Origin: DASVNK01 sp964478815
GTDB taxonomy: Bacteria; Verrucomicrobiota; Verrucomicrobiia; Limisphaerales; SXQI01
NCBI GenBank assembly: GCA_964478815.1
Contig: CAYZKY010000083.1
Location: 1-28,740 of the forward strand
Length of the DNA: 28,740 bases
Direction: 5' to 3'
Each line of letters begins with the position of its first letter. Position 1 is the first letter of the stretch. The notes below the pieces were generated by a model, which was not told the origin of the DNA, searched no databases, and saw only the letters and a program-made list of their open reading frames with translations. Of this stretch, positions 1 through 7,603 are shown in pieces. The position numbers and the translations under genes were made by a program.

Positions 1-14
1 AAAGATTGGGGGAT

Positions 15-425
15 ATGGCGTTAACTGCCGAGAATACCTCGATCACCGTCAAGACCCGGGAACTGTGCCAGAGCATTCTGGAGCATCCGGAATTTCAGCC
101 GCTCCGCCGGAGCATCGATCAGTTCATGGCGGACGACCACGCGAAGCTCGCCTACCAGGGATTGATGGAGCGGGGCGAGGAATTGCACCACAAGCAGCAT
201 CAAGGGGTGCAGCTCTCGCAAGCGGAAATCGATTCGTACGAGTCGTTGCGCCAGCAAGTGGTGAACAACCCAGTCTCTTCGGCGTTCTTGAAGGCGCAGC
301 AAGAGGTGCATGAAGTGCAGGAAACGATCAACCGCTACGTGTCGAAAACGTTGGAACTCGGCCGGGTGCCAAGCAGCGAAGACATGGCGGAAGGAAGCTG
401 CGGGCAGGGCTGCGGCTGCCACTAA
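15..425 (+). CDS. YlbF/YmcA-family protein with Cys-rich tail
   Basis: This 136-residue, mostly helical, charged protein resembles the YlbF/YmcA (Com_YlbF) family. In Bacillus, members of that family form a complex that affects RNase Y and developmental decisions. The family call rests on overall pattern: an N-terminal helix followed by a long amphipathic helical hairpin with the feature 'NNPVSSAFLKAQQEVHEV' near residues 83-100. The protein ends in CGQGCGCH, a cysteine cluster that could bind metal or an Fe-S centre; Bacillus YlbF/YmcA/YaaT are reported to carry Fe-S clusters. The ATG at 15 is preferred over the in-frame TTG at 6 because of a G-rich stretch (8-12) just upstream, although that spacing is short. 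The gene may extend into an operon left of the window. It converges with the next gene, 30 bases away. The family is moderately sure; the function here is unknown. Confidence 0.7.
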   Translation: MALTAENTSITVKTRELCQSILEHPEFQPLRRSIDQFMADDHAKLAYQGLMERGEELHHKQHQGVQLSQAEIDSYESLRQQVVNNPVSSAFLKAQQEVHEVQETINRYVSKTLELGRVPSSEDMAEGSCGQGCGCH

Positions 426-455
426 GCGGCGCGGCTGCCTGGCCGGGCGCGGAGA

Positions 456-788
456 CTACATCTTGGGCGGCGCCGCGGCGGCCAAACCGCCGGCCGGGGT
501 GCGCTTCTGCCGCATGCGTTCGAACCACCGGGCCACCCCGGGGATGAGCAGCAGCAGCCCGAACGGCACGTAGAGCGGGATGTGAAAGCAGACCTGCCGG
601 ACGGCGTCGATTCCCCGATGCCATTGGCCCGTCTGAACATCCTGCACGGCGATCTGGCCCATCGGCACCTGAATCTCGGCGGGCGGCCGGGCCGCATGTT
701 CCACCAGGCCGAACCAGTCGAGACTGCGGGTGAGAGCCGCCCGGCCCGCGCAGTCGGCGCAGTCCGGATTTCGATAGAGGCGAATCAT
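456..788 (-). CDS. DCC-family (DUF393-like) thiol-disulfide oxidoreductase-like protein
   Basis: The 110-residue product begins MIRLYRNPDCADC, giving a CxxC pair at residues 10 and 13 directly after a short beta strand. This is the arrangement of the DCC/DUF393 thioredoxin-like family. Later segments ('PMGQIAVQDVQTGQWHRG' and the following helix) also suit the family, in which a small alpha/beta domain is followed by a hydrophobic segment (here about residues 68-90). The start at 788 is chosen because GGAG lies six bases upstream. An in-frame ATG at 806 would add six residues but has a poorly spaced Shine-Dalgarno. The role is unknown: DCC proteins are presumed redox proteins. It is divergent from the coiled-coil gene to its right. 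Confidence 0.68.
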   Translation of the reverse strand: MIRLYRNPDCADCAGRAALTRSLDWFGLVEHAARPPAEIQVPMGQIAVQDVQTGQWHRGIDAVRQVCFHIPLYVPFGLLLLIPGVARWFERMRQKRTPAGGLAAAAPPKM

Positions 789-865
789 GGCTTTCTCCAA
801 GCTCATGTCCCTGCTGTAACCTGCGATGCGTCTCCGGCCAATACCACTTTAGGTGCGAAAGTTTC

Positions 866-887
866 GGCGAAGGAATTCCATTTCGCC
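866..887. promoter_or_regulatory. Imperfect inverted repeat in a divergent promoter region
   Basis: GGCGAA (866-871) is mirrored by TTCGCC (882-887), and between them sits the palindrome GGAATTCC. Apart from two extra bases in the right half, the two arms match over ten positions. It lies in the 133-bp gap between two divergent genes, about 35 bases upstream of the ATG at 922, where an operator would be expected. No clear -35/-10 pair could be assigned. The operator role is inferred. Confidence 0.3.
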
Positions 888-921
888 TTTACACAGAAGG
901 GGGCGGGCCTAGAGTGCGCGC

Positions 922-1614
922 ATGGGAGCGAAGTTCGAGGAGAGCGAGTTTGTCGACGCCGATTTCCAGAGCGATCAGCGCGAATTTCGCCGACCCTCCC
1001 CCGCGGTTCCCGTCCCCGATCCTGTGTCATCCGCCAAGCCTCCGTCCCGGGAAGAGCTCGATGCGCGCATGGGCGAAGCGCAGCGGCAGCTCGCTGAACT
1101 GAAGCGCGCCCAGGAGCAACTCGAGCGCGAGCGGGCGCAGTTGGAAGATTCCCGCCGGCGGCGCGCGGAGTATCAAACCGGGCGGGAGGAAATGCTGCAG
1201 CACCTCACGCGCGGGACGCAATTGCTCGAGGAAGCGGAGTTCGCCGCCCGGCGGGACGCGGACCAGATGGCGAAATCGCTGGCCGATCTGCGCGAGGCGC
1301 TGGCGAAGGTGCAAGCCCTGAGCGAGGAAAGCTGGACGACCGAGAACTGGCCCACCGAGCTGACCCGTGCGCTGGCCACTCTCGAGAACGCGCGCATGGA
1401 ATGGAACTCCGCGCGCCGCAAGTGGCCGCGGCTGGACGGCGCCCTGGCCGAAGCCCCCGGCGAACCTTCCGCCGCAAAGGCCGCCGCCGCCGATCTTTTC
1501 GAAGGGCGCAGTTTTGTCGAACTCTGCCAGCTCGGCCTCGCCTTGAGCTGGCCGGTGGCGCTCGCCGCCCTGCTGGGGACGGCGATTGTCGCCACGCTGC
1601 TCCTCCGCCAGTGA
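922..1614 (+). CDS. Coiled-coil protein with C-terminal membrane anchor
   Basis: This is a 230-residue protein of no recognised family. After an acidic and proline-containing N-terminus (1-45) comes a long Arg/Glu/Gln/Leu-rich heptad region from about 43 to 130 (for example 'ELKRAQEQLERERAQLED'), which is a confident coiled coil by eye. A hydrophobic segment at the very C-terminus (about 205-228, ending LLLRQ) looks like a single tail anchor. The bulk would therefore face the cytoplasm, attached to the inner membrane. The next gene, six bases downstream, encodes a second protein with the same plan (coiled coil, proline linker, C-terminal membrane helix), so the two may form a complex. GAG lies about seven bases before the ATG. 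Confidence 0.72.
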   Translation: MGAKFEESEFVDADFQSDQREFRRPSPAVPVPDPVSSAKPPSREELDARMGEAQRQLAELKRAQEQLERERAQLEDSRRRRAEYQTGREEMLQHLTRGTQLLEEAEFAARRDADQMAKSLADLREALAKVQALSEESWTTENWPTELTRALATLENARMEWNSARRKWPRLDGALAEAPGEPSAAKAAAADLFEGRSFVELCQLGLALSWPVALAALLGTAIVATLLLRQ

Positions 1615-1620
1615 TGGGAG

Positions 1621-2118
1621 ATGCCGGTGTTCAAGAAAAAGGCTGATCCTCTGGCCGCGCGATCGAAGGAGTTGAGCGCGCAGATCCACGCCCTCGAAGC
1701 GCAGATTGCGCGGCTTTCCACCCAGTCTCGCGAGGAGAAGCCCGCTCCGGTTCGCCCGCCTCCGCCCCCGGCTGCCGTCCCCGCTCCCCGCCAGGAGACG
1801 CGCCGGGAACCGATCTTCGAGCGGGTGGACCCGCCGCCGGTTCCCGAGAGCGGGACGGGGATCGACACCGGTCATTTCAACGATCTCGGGATTCGGAAGT
1901 ACGATCTCTTCGGCACGATCCGGCGGTGGCGCAAGCAGCTCAACCATCCGTCGGCCGCGAACCCGCGGCTCGTGAGCTATCTCGCGGCGGGGAGCATCCG
2001 GGGATTGCGCCCGCTGCGGTACGAGAAGCGGATCGCCCGCAATCGCTTCCTGATGCTTTCGACGATTCTGCTGCTGTTTCTCTGGGGGATTCTATCGCTC
2101 ATTCTCAAGAGCCGCTGA
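1621..2118 (+). CDS. Small coiled-coil, proline-linker membrane protein
   Basis: The 165-residue product has three visible parts. The first is a basic start and a short coiled coil (about 10-38, 'AARSKELSAQIHALEAQIAR'). The second is a Pro/Arg-rich linker (about 40-75). The third is a conserved-looking soluble stretch ('LGIRKYDLFGTIRRWRKQLN') followed by one C-terminal membrane helix (about 143-162). The Shine-Dalgarno GGGAG (1616-1620) abuts the ATG. It begins six bases after the preceding coiled-coil gene and ends with its TGA directly against the GTG of the alkyltransferase gene, so the three are probably co-transcribed. The family is not recognised; a membrane scaffold role is only a guess from the architecture. 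Confidence 0.72.
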   Translation: MPVFKKKADPLAARSKELSAQIHALEAQIARLSTQSREEKPAPVRPPPPPAAVPAPRQETRREPIFERVDPPPVPESGTGIDTGHFNDLGIRKYDLFGTIRRWRKQLNHPSAANPRLVSYLAAGSIRGLRPLRYEKRIARNRFLMLSTILLLFLWGILSLILKSR

Positions 2119-2616
2119 GTGGAACGCCGCGTGATAGTTTGGGCTTCGATCCGAACCGACCTGGGTGGATTTCGGGCGGGATATTCGCCGAAGGGCCTGG
2201 CCGCGCTGCAATTTCCGGATGGGATCGACACGGCTCCGGACGAAGGTCTCTCGCCGAACCAGACAGACTGGCATGAAGCGACGACCGAGGCGGTGCAGGC
2301 CGCCCTGTCCAGCGGCCGGCTACGGCATCTGCCGCCGCTCGATCTGGGAGAAGCGACGGAGTTTCAGAAATCGGTGTGGGCCGCGCTGCAACGCATTGGG
2401 AAGGGTTCCACCCGCACGTATCAAGCGGTGGCCGAAGCGATCGGCCGCCCCTACGCCGCGCGCGCCGTGGGCCAGGCCTGCGGGCGGAATCCGATTCCGC
2501 TGCTCATCCCCTGCCACCGGGTGCTCGCGGCGGGCGGCCGGCTGGGAGGATTCTCGGGCGGTCTCGACATGAAGCGCGTGCTGTTGCGGCGGGAAGGGAT
2601 CGCGTTTCTCGATTGA
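2119..2616 (+). CDS. ogt: Methylated-DNA--protein-cysteine methyltransferase (Ogt/MGMT)
   Basis: This is a suicidal repair protein that moves alkyl groups from O6-alkylguanine (and O4-alkylthymine) in DNA to its own cysteine. The active-site motif IPCHRV is intact, with the acceptor Cys at residue 132. It is preceded by the DNA-binding helix-turn-helix with 'AARAVGQACGRNP' (113-125), which contains the arginine finger and the Asn of the Asn-hinge, and by 'FQKSVWAALQRIGKGSTRTY' at about 82-101. The C-terminal 'GGFSGGLDMKRVLLRREG' is typical. At 165 residues it matches the Ogt class without an Ada domain. It starts at GTG 2119, immediately after the upstream TGA, with AAGAG about eight bases upstream inside that gene. 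This implies coupled translation. A GTG at 2131 is a less likely alternative start. Confidence 0.93.
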   Translation: MERRVIVWASIRTDLGGFRAGYSPKGLAALQFPDGIDTAPDEGLSPNQTDWHEATTEAVQAALSSGRLRHLPPLDLGEATEFQKSVWAALQRIGKGSTRTYQAVAEAIGRPYAARAVGQACGRNPIPLLIPCHRVLAAGGRLGGFSGGLDMKRVLLRREGIAFLD

Positions 2617-2653
2617 ACTTGCCGCCGCCCACGCCAGCCGGAAGATTCAGGCC

Positions 2654-2935
2654 GTGAAGTCCGCCTACGAACTCGCGATGGAACGCCTGAGCAAAGCCGC
2701 TCCGGCGGTCAAACTTTCGGATGCCCAAAAGCGCGAGCTGGCGGAACTCGATTCCATTTATGGCGCCAAGGTGGCCGAGCGGGAAATCTTTCTGAATGGC
2801 CAGATTTCGAAGGCGGCCGCCCAGGGAGATGTGGACGCCCTGAACCAACTGACTCGGCAGTTGGCCAGCGACCGCAAAAACCTCCAAGCCGATCTCGAGG
2901 AGAAAAAGGAAAAGATCCGCCAGAGCGGCGGCTGA
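2654..2935 (+). CDS. Small helical protein, conserved-looking
   Basis: This 93-residue, highly charged, all-helical protein starts 'MKSAYELAMERLSKAAP'. I associate that opening with a short uncharacterised family in Verrucomicrobia and Planctomycetes, but this is recollection and was not tested. Two helices are apparent: about 20-53 with 'AQKRELAELDSIYGAKVAER', and about 60-90, Lys/Glu-rich and probably coiled coil. There is no signal peptide or membrane segment. The start is GTG 2654, with AGG five bases upstream; no better ATG exists. It follows the alkyltransferase by 37 bases and converges with the dioxygenase gene, leaving only eight bases between the stop codons. The function is unknown. 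Confidence 0.65.
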   Translation: MKSAYELAMERLSKAAPAVKLSDAQKRELAELDSIYGAKVAEREIFLNGQISKAAAQGDVDALNQLTRQLASDRKNLQADLEEKKEKIRQSGG

Positions 2936-2943
2936 TCCGCAGG

Positions 2944-3603
2944 TTACATCACAGGGGTGAAACCCATCACCAGATCGAACCGGGCGGCGAGTTCGCCGGC
3001 TTTGGAGCCGGGAATGGCGGCGAAATCGACGGTCACGGCGGCACGTTGTTTGAGGTCTTTGATTCCCATGTAGATGCCGTCCTTCTCGTTCAGCGGCTCG
3101 CCCTTGACGTAGCACTGGGTGGTCCATTTATCGCGGCCCTTCATTTTGATCGCGTAATGAATATGCGGCGTGCGGCCGGGATAAACGATGGGTTTGATCG
3201 TGCGGAAGTAGTACTCGCCGGTCGAACTGGTGAGGAACCGCCCGAAGCCCTGAAAGTTCTTTTCCTTGGGGGCGCGGTTGTCGCCGGAATGGAGATAGAC
3301 ACCGGTGCCATCCGTCTGCCAGATCTCGACGATGACATTCCGCAGCGGTTCGCCCCGCGGATCGAGCACCCGCCCGGTCAGGTGCGTGACCTGGCCGACG
3401 GCCGGGGTGATGTTATCGTTCAGAATGAGCAGGTCGTTATCGGTATCCAGCGGAAGCTTGTCCGGATAAAATGGCCCCTCCGTCTGGGCCGGCGTGCGGG
3501 TCAGCTCTTCGGCGAATGCTCCTCGCACGGTAAAGAAGGCGGCGGTGGCAGCGGCGGCACGGACGAATTGGCGGCGGCTCTGGGCTTGAAAAAGTTGGCT
3601 CAT
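2944..3603 (-). CDS. Tat-exported intradiol ring-cleavage dioxygenase
   Basis: This 219-residue protein belongs to the intradiol dioxygenase superfamily (protocatechuate 3,4-dioxygenase beta-like). These are non-haem Fe(III) enzymes that split catechols between the two hydroxyls. The expected four iron ligands can all be matched: Tyr103 (GVY), Tyr141 (IVYP), His147 and His149 (PHIHY). The family signature 'EIWQTDGTGVY' at 93-103 and the 'GRVLDPRGEPLRN' strand are also present. The N-terminus 'SRRQFVRAAAATAAFF' is a twin-arginine signal, so a folded, iron-loaded enzyme is probably exported. No catechol pathway genes are nearby, so the substrate is unknown; exported members may act on plant-derived or humic phenolics. 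The Shine-Dalgarno is weak (AGG one base from the ATG). It is divergent from the glycosyltransferase. Confidence 0.88.
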   Translation of the reverse strand: MSQLFQAQSRRQFVRAAAATAAFFTVRGAFAEELTRTPAQTEGPFYPDKLPLDTDNDLLILNDNITPAVGQVTHLTGRVLDPRGEPLRNVIVEIWQTDGTGVYLHSGDNRAPKEKNFQGFGRFLTSSTGEYYFRTIKPIVYPGRTPHIHYAIKMKGRDKWTTQCYVKGEPLNEKDGIYMGIKDLKQRAAVTVDFAAIPGSKAGELAARFDLVMGFTPVM

Positions 3604-3707
3604 GCCTGCTTATGACATGAATCTGGCAAATCGGTAACTACTTTTTTTTGCGGGCGAATTTCCGCTTGCCTGCCGCGCACCTTGATTGAAGCCTCTCGCC
3701 GCCGACC

Positions 3708-4946
3708 ATGAATCCGAGCCCAGCCCAACCGCCCGCCCAGTTGAAAGTGGCCTGGTGTTCGTACTTTCCGGTGGAGTGGCTCCCGGAGGCGCCGGCGGAG
3801 ATCCGGGATCTGCCGAAGCTTCATCCCGCCTCGTGGCAGCGGGTGCTGTGGCAGGAGTTCGCCCGGCAGGGTGGGCTGGGGCTCGACGTGCTGGTGACGC
3901 GCAGCCAGTTCCGCCGCTCGGTCACCTTCGAATGCCAGGGCACGCGGTTCCATTGCCTCCGCACGCCGCCCGGGATGCGCACGGCGTCGCTCTACTGGAT
4001 CGATACGTGGTTGATCCGCCGCGCGCTGCGGACCATCCGGCCGCACCTGGTGCATGCGTGGGGAACGGAATTCGGCGGAGCTTCCATCGCCGGGCGGCTG
4101 GGATATCCGGCGCTGGTGACCATGCAGGGGATTCTGCAATGGCTCGGGACGGTGTTCCCGCTGAACCGGACGCAACAGGTGGCACGGTTTCTGGAAAAGC
4201 GGGCTCTGCCGCGCACGCGCGCCGCCACGGTCGAATCCCGGTTCGGTCTGGACTATTTGCAAGCGCGCTATCCGAAGCTGAAGTTGCTGCGCATCGAGCA
4301 TGCCCCAAACCCGCTCTTCGCCGCCCTGCGCCGCGCGCCGCGCACGGACCCGCCGCGGCTGTTGTGCATCGGCGCGTTGAGCCACGCCAAGGGCGCCGAC
4401 ATCGTCTTTCCCGCGCTCGCGCAACTCGCCCGGGATTTCAATTTCACCGTCTCGTGGATCGGCGCCCGCGATGCCGCGTTCGAGGAACAAATGCGCGCGG
4501 CGGCCGGCGAGGCCATCTGGCCGCGCATCTCCTTTCAGCACAATCTGTCGCCGGAGCAGATCGCGGAGGAGATGCGGACGGCCACGCTCTTGATCCATGC
4601 TTCGCGGGCCGACAACAGCCCGAACTCGGTCAAGGAGGCGGCGGTGGCCGGCCTGCCGGCGATCGCCACCCGCACGGGCGGCGTGCCGGACTACGTCACG
4701 CCCGGCGCGAATGGGTTTCTATTCGAAAGCGGCGATCTGGCGGAATGCACGGAGATGATCCGGCAGGCGCTGCGGCATCCGCTTTTCGCGAACGGACAGG
4801 TCGATCCCGCCACGCTCGACCGGGTCCGTGAAGAACTGTCCGCGGCCACGATGGCGCGGAAATTTCTCGAGGCCTACCGGGAGACACTCGAGTTGTACCG
4901 GGCCGCCTATCTGGCGGAGGCCAGTCCCAAGCGGCCGGGGCGGTGA
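3708..4946 (+). CDS. GT4-family glycosyltransferase
   Basis: This 412-residue GT-B fold glycosyltransferase would transfer a sugar from a nucleotide-sugar donor. The C-terminal donor domain is clear: 'LLCIGALSHAKGADIVFPAL' (about 218-238), then 'ADNSPNSVKEAAVAGLPAIA' around 302-321, equivalent to the GT4 EX7E region, followed by 'TRTGGVPDYVTPGANGFLFE'. The N-terminal acceptor domain contains 'VHAWGTEFGGASIAGRLGYP'. No membrane segment is visible. The start is ATG 3708, with no strong Shine-Dalgarno. It stands alone between a divergent dioxygenase and a convergent secreted-protein gene, so its acceptor (cell-surface polysaccharide or lipid) cannot be deduced. It is unrelated to the GT2 enzyme of the carotenoid cluster. 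Confidence 0.88.
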   Translation: MNPSPAQPPAQLKVAWCSYFPVEWLPEAPAEIRDLPKLHPASWQRVLWQEFARQGGLGLDVLVTRSQFRRSVTFECQGTRFHCLRTPPGMRTASLYWIDTWLIRRALRTIRPHLVHAWGTEFGGASIAGRLGYPALVTMQGILQWLGTVFPLNRTQQVARFLEKRALPRTRAATVESRFGLDYLQARYPKLKLLRIEHAPNPLFAALRRAPRTDPPRLLCIGALSHAKGADIVFPALAQLARDFNFTVSWIGARDAAFEEQMRAAAGEAIWPRISFQHNLSPEQIAEEMRTATLLIHASRADNSPNSVKEAAVAGLPAIATRTGGVPDYVTPGANGFLFESGDLAECTEMIRQALRHPLFANGQVDPATLDRVREELSAATMARKFLEAYRETLELYRAAYLAEASPKRPGR

Positions 4947-4950
4947 GGCG

Positions 4951-4979
4951 AAAAGCAAGGGCCATCCGGAGATGGCCCT
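4951..4979 (-). terminator. Rho-independent terminator of the secreted-protein gene
   Basis: An 8-bp perfect stem AGGGCCAT/ATGGCCCT (4958-4965 with 4972-4979) encloses a six-base loop. Read on the minus strand it is followed by TTGCTTTTC. It sits between the convergent stop codons at 4946 and 5007, with the T-rich side serving the minus-strand gene. The plus side has no T-run, so use by the glycosyltransferase gene is less likely. Confidence 0.7.
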
Positions 4980-5006
4980 GGCGTGGAATGGGCTGTGGAA
5001 GCCGCG

Positions 5007-7127
5007 TTATGGCCGGCGGGCTCGATAGAACTGCGCGCCGCCGAGCTGGTTGGCCTGAATCGTCACGCTGCCGGAACCGGGAACGACCGTCCAAGTGCCG
5101 TTATCGACGGCCGTCCGGGATTCAAGAACTCCGTCGAACGTGATCTGCACATTCGCTCCGTTGCGCGCAATGCCCAGGTTCGGAGGCGTTTGAGTCACCG
5201 TTCCCGCCGTGATACGGATGTTGTCGAACGCAAAGATTTCGTTCCACCAGGTGCTGATGGCGCGCACTTCCACGACCAGTTCGGTGGCTCCGGCCGGGAT
5301 GTCGTAGGTGACATCCTTGAAGGCGAGGCCGAGCCGGGTCGGATTGTTTGGCCGGGTGGTGGCGTCATCTACGTACTTCAGGGCGGCGGTGGGCGGAGTG
5401 AAAAAGATGAGCCGCTCAAAATCCTTGGGGCCTGTCCCGTCGGTGTCGATGGCCACTTCAAGATAGTCCGCGCTGCCACGTGAGAGGTTGCTGCGTTCGA
5501 AGTCCAGGAACGTGCCCGCACAAGCGATGGTCAATTTGACGTTGTTCTTTCCTGCGACGTTAATGGGCCGCAAGGTGAGCGTACGATCCCCTGTATCGGG
5601 AGTTGCCCAGAGGCCGCCCGCCACGCCCTTGTTCATACCCGCGCCGCCGAAGAACCGCTGGCCGCTCTGGCCGGTGAACGGCCCGCCCCCGAAGACCGTG
5701 CCGGAGGGAGAATCGGCCGGCCCATTGAGCAACATGATCAACGGCCGTTGAACCGTTTCCGTATCGCCGGCGGGCGAGTAGGCGGTGATTTGGAATTGTC
5801 CTTGCGCCTTGACCGGAGAGACCGCCCCGGCCACGCCGAGCAATTCCCAGTTTTCCGGGCTAAGATCGAGGCCGGTCTGTCCGCCGCCGGCCGCGATCGA
5901 GACGGAGACCTCCACATCGCCGCCGCCGCCCGAATTATAGGCGATCACTTCGATGTCGTACGTGCCGGTCGCGGGGAAGGTTACGTTCCCGTACGCCAGC
6001 GTGTGCCCGTGCGGTCCCGCGTCCGTGATGATCGAATCGCCGGCATCGAAGCCGTTTTTGTTCACGTCGATGCGGACACGCACTCCGTCATCCGCGCCGG
6101 ATGCCACCGTGTAGGTCCCGGCGGCCGTGACGTTGAGCTTGCCGAGCGCTCGCAGCCCCCAGACCCCCGAAGCACCTCCGGGGAGCGCTTCGCCACCCGG
6201 CCAGTTTCCTTCGCTGACGTCATTGAAGTCCAAGGCATCCACTTGAGCCGTGGCAGAGGTACTCTGCTTGGTTCCGGCGACCATGGCTTCGACATGTTCG
6301 AGCGACGAGACGGTGGGTGGAACCGATTGCGCGAAGTTCGCGACGATAATTGGATTAGCCGGGAGAAAGTCACCGATCAATTCCCAACTGAACGATCCGA
6401 TGGCCACATCGAATTCGCCAGTCTTGCCTCCTGCGGCGGGGTGGCCGCTGGCGACGATGGTGCCCTTGCCGGGCTCGAAAGCGGTGGGGGTTCCGATGCT
6501 GGAAGTCAGGACGTCGTCATGATCCGCCGCCGCGATGACCAGCATGGGAATCGGCGCCGTCGCGCCGCGGCTGCCCGCGGCCGGGCAGTGAAAGATCAGG
6601 TCGCCGATGGTGCCCATTTGCGCTTCGACGACCGAGGGATCGTCGTCCAGGATGGTGTGGCCGGCGGCGAGGAGCCGGTCCCCCAGCACGCCGAGGCTTG
6701 CGCCGGCCGGGCTGACGAGGACTCGCGCCGCCGTCTTGTTGTTCAGCAGCCATTTGATCGAGGAGTCGAAAAGCTCGAGCATCGCCGGGCTGGCCTCCGC
6801 TTCCGTGATCGCCAGATTCCAGGCCATCGCCATGCGGCGAGCCGCCGTGGGAGCCGGCACGCCGGCATAAGAGACTTCGTTGTTATGAGCCCAGTAGATC
6901 GGGCCGAGCTGGTCCTGGATGCCTATTTCACTACGGATACGATCCACCTCGAATGCGTCGCGGCCGACCGTGGTGTAACGTTGAGGATTCGCGGCTTCGC
7001 CATCGGTCTCGAAGTCCTCCTGGTAGATGAGTTCCTGGCTTTGGATCGCGGCGGCTCCGAGAGCCGCCAGAGCACAGCCGAACAGCACACGCCGCCGCCG
7101 CGCCCCGGTATTTTGGGACTTTAACAT
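5007..7127 (-). CDS. Large secreted multidomain beta-sandwich protein
   Basis: This 706-residue protein has a strong Sec signal: four arginines, then a hydrophobic Ala/Leu core at about 15-28. The mature part starts with a region (about 75-260) that reads like an alpha/beta domain, with 'ARVLVSPAGASLGVLGDRLL' and 'PIPMLVIAAADHDDVL'. It continues with Gly/Asp-rich beta domains. One of these (about 300-420, 'YTVASGADDGVRVRIDVN' and 'TFPATGTYDIEVIAYNSGGG') resembles PA14/carbohydrate-binding modules. The C-terminal strand-rich module ends 'AQFYRARRP', a tail I associate with exported Verrucomicrobia proteins. The ATG at 7127 is chosen because AAGGAG lies six bases upstream and the signal peptide begins there, although the frame is open to 7364. 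No catalytic motif was recognised; extracellular binding or matrix function is inferred. Confidence 0.82.
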   Translation of the reverse strand: MLKSQNTGARRRRVLFGCALAALGAAAIQSQELIYQEDFETDGEAANPQRYTTVGRDAFEVDRIRSEIGIQDQLGPIYWAHNNEVSYAGVPAPTAARRMAMAWNLAITEAEASPAMLELFDSSIKWLLNNKTAARVLVSPAGASLGVLGDRLLAAGHTILDDDPSVVEAQMGTIGDLIFHCPAAGSRGATAPIPMLVIAAADHDDVLTSSIGTPTAFEPGKGTIVASGHPAAGGKTGEFDVAIGSFSWELIGDFLPANPIIVANFAQSVPPTVSSLEHVEAMVAGTKQSTSATAQVDALDFNDVSEGNWPGGEALPGGASGVWGLRALGKLNVTAAGTYTVASGADDGVRVRIDVNKNGFDAGDSIITDAGPHGHTLAYGNVTFPATGTYDIEVIAYNSGGGGDVEVSVSIAAGGGQTGLDLSPENWELLGVAGAVSPVKAQGQFQITAYSPAGDTETVQRPLIMLLNGPADSPSGTVFGGGPFTGQSGQRFFGGAGMNKGVAGGLWATPDTGDRTLTLRPINVAGKNNVKLTIACAGTFLDFERSNLSRGSADYLEVAIDTDGTGPKDFERLIFFTPPTAALKYVDDATTRPNNPTRLGLAFKDVTYDIPAGATELVVEVRAISTWWNEIFAFDNIRITAGTVTQTPPNLGIARNGANVQITFDGVLESRTAVDNGTWTVVPGSGSVTIQANQLGGAQFYRARRP

Positions 7128-7603
7128 GTCTTTCTCCTTGGGTTGTTTGGATGGGCCGACGAAACGGCTAAGACACGCCGCCTCACCGACGTTGTTTTTG
7201 TTGGACGATTCTGCATATCCAAACCGGCCAGAATTGCCAAGCGAATTCGGGCAGCAATTCTGTTGTTGACCGAGCGGTAGGAGGGCGGCCCTGCCGGCGG
7301 CGGGGCGGCGAAGCGCGGGCCAAGGGCTTCGCAATTCTCTGCGAGTCCCACGCCGCCACGCCATCAGAGCCGGTCCATTTCAGGCGTGATGGGCACGTCT
7401 TGGTGTGTGAACGCAGGCCGTTTCGACCAGCTTATGGAATGCTGGCGCACCGGGAACCATGTCCGCCATCCTCTCAGTCGTGGCCGTCTTCTTTACGCAA
7501 GCCTCGTCATTCCTGAACTTTCCGGAGCGGGCGCGGCTGTGGAGGTGGAGGTAGACGCGAAGTCCCGGTCGGCGGTCCGAAGTTCGCGCGCCTCGGGATG
7601 TAG
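7128..7603. other. Gene-poor stretch, 476 bp
   Basis: This is the leader and promoter region of the secreted-protein gene plus the downstream side of the ankyrin-repeat gene, both on the minus strand. The frames open here have no plausible composition or ribosome sites. A short palindrome AGGGCGGCCCT (7282-7292) sits in a GC-rich stretch flanked by GGTAG. It may be a worn copy of an intergenic hairpin repeat. No tRNA-like fold or strong terminator was seen. Confidence 0.4.
7212..7240 (-). promoter_or_regulatory. Candidate sigma-70-type promoter for the secreted protein
   Basis: On the minus strand TTGGCA (7240-7235, five of six matches to TTGACA) is followed after 17 bases by TATGCA (7217-7212, only three of six matches to TATAAT). 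It lies about 85 bases upstream of the ATG at 7127. The -35 match and spacing are good and the -10 is poor, so the call is tentative. Confidence 0.35.

Noticed and set aside
3604..3707. Promoter TTACCG/CATAAG for the dioxygenase on the minus strand
   Set aside because: Spacing is 17 bases, but the -10 would end about four bases before the ATG and the -35 matches only three of six positions, so it was not listed.
5748..7124. Plus-strand 458-residue frame opposite the secreted protein
   Set aside because: Arg/Asp/Gly-rich shadow with no domain; the opposite strand has a signal peptide, good Shine-Dalgarno and terminator.
7385..7600. Small genes or a tRNA in the gap behind the ankyrin gene
   Set aside because: No cloverleaf could be folded by eye, and the short frames on both strands lack ribosome sites and sensible composition.
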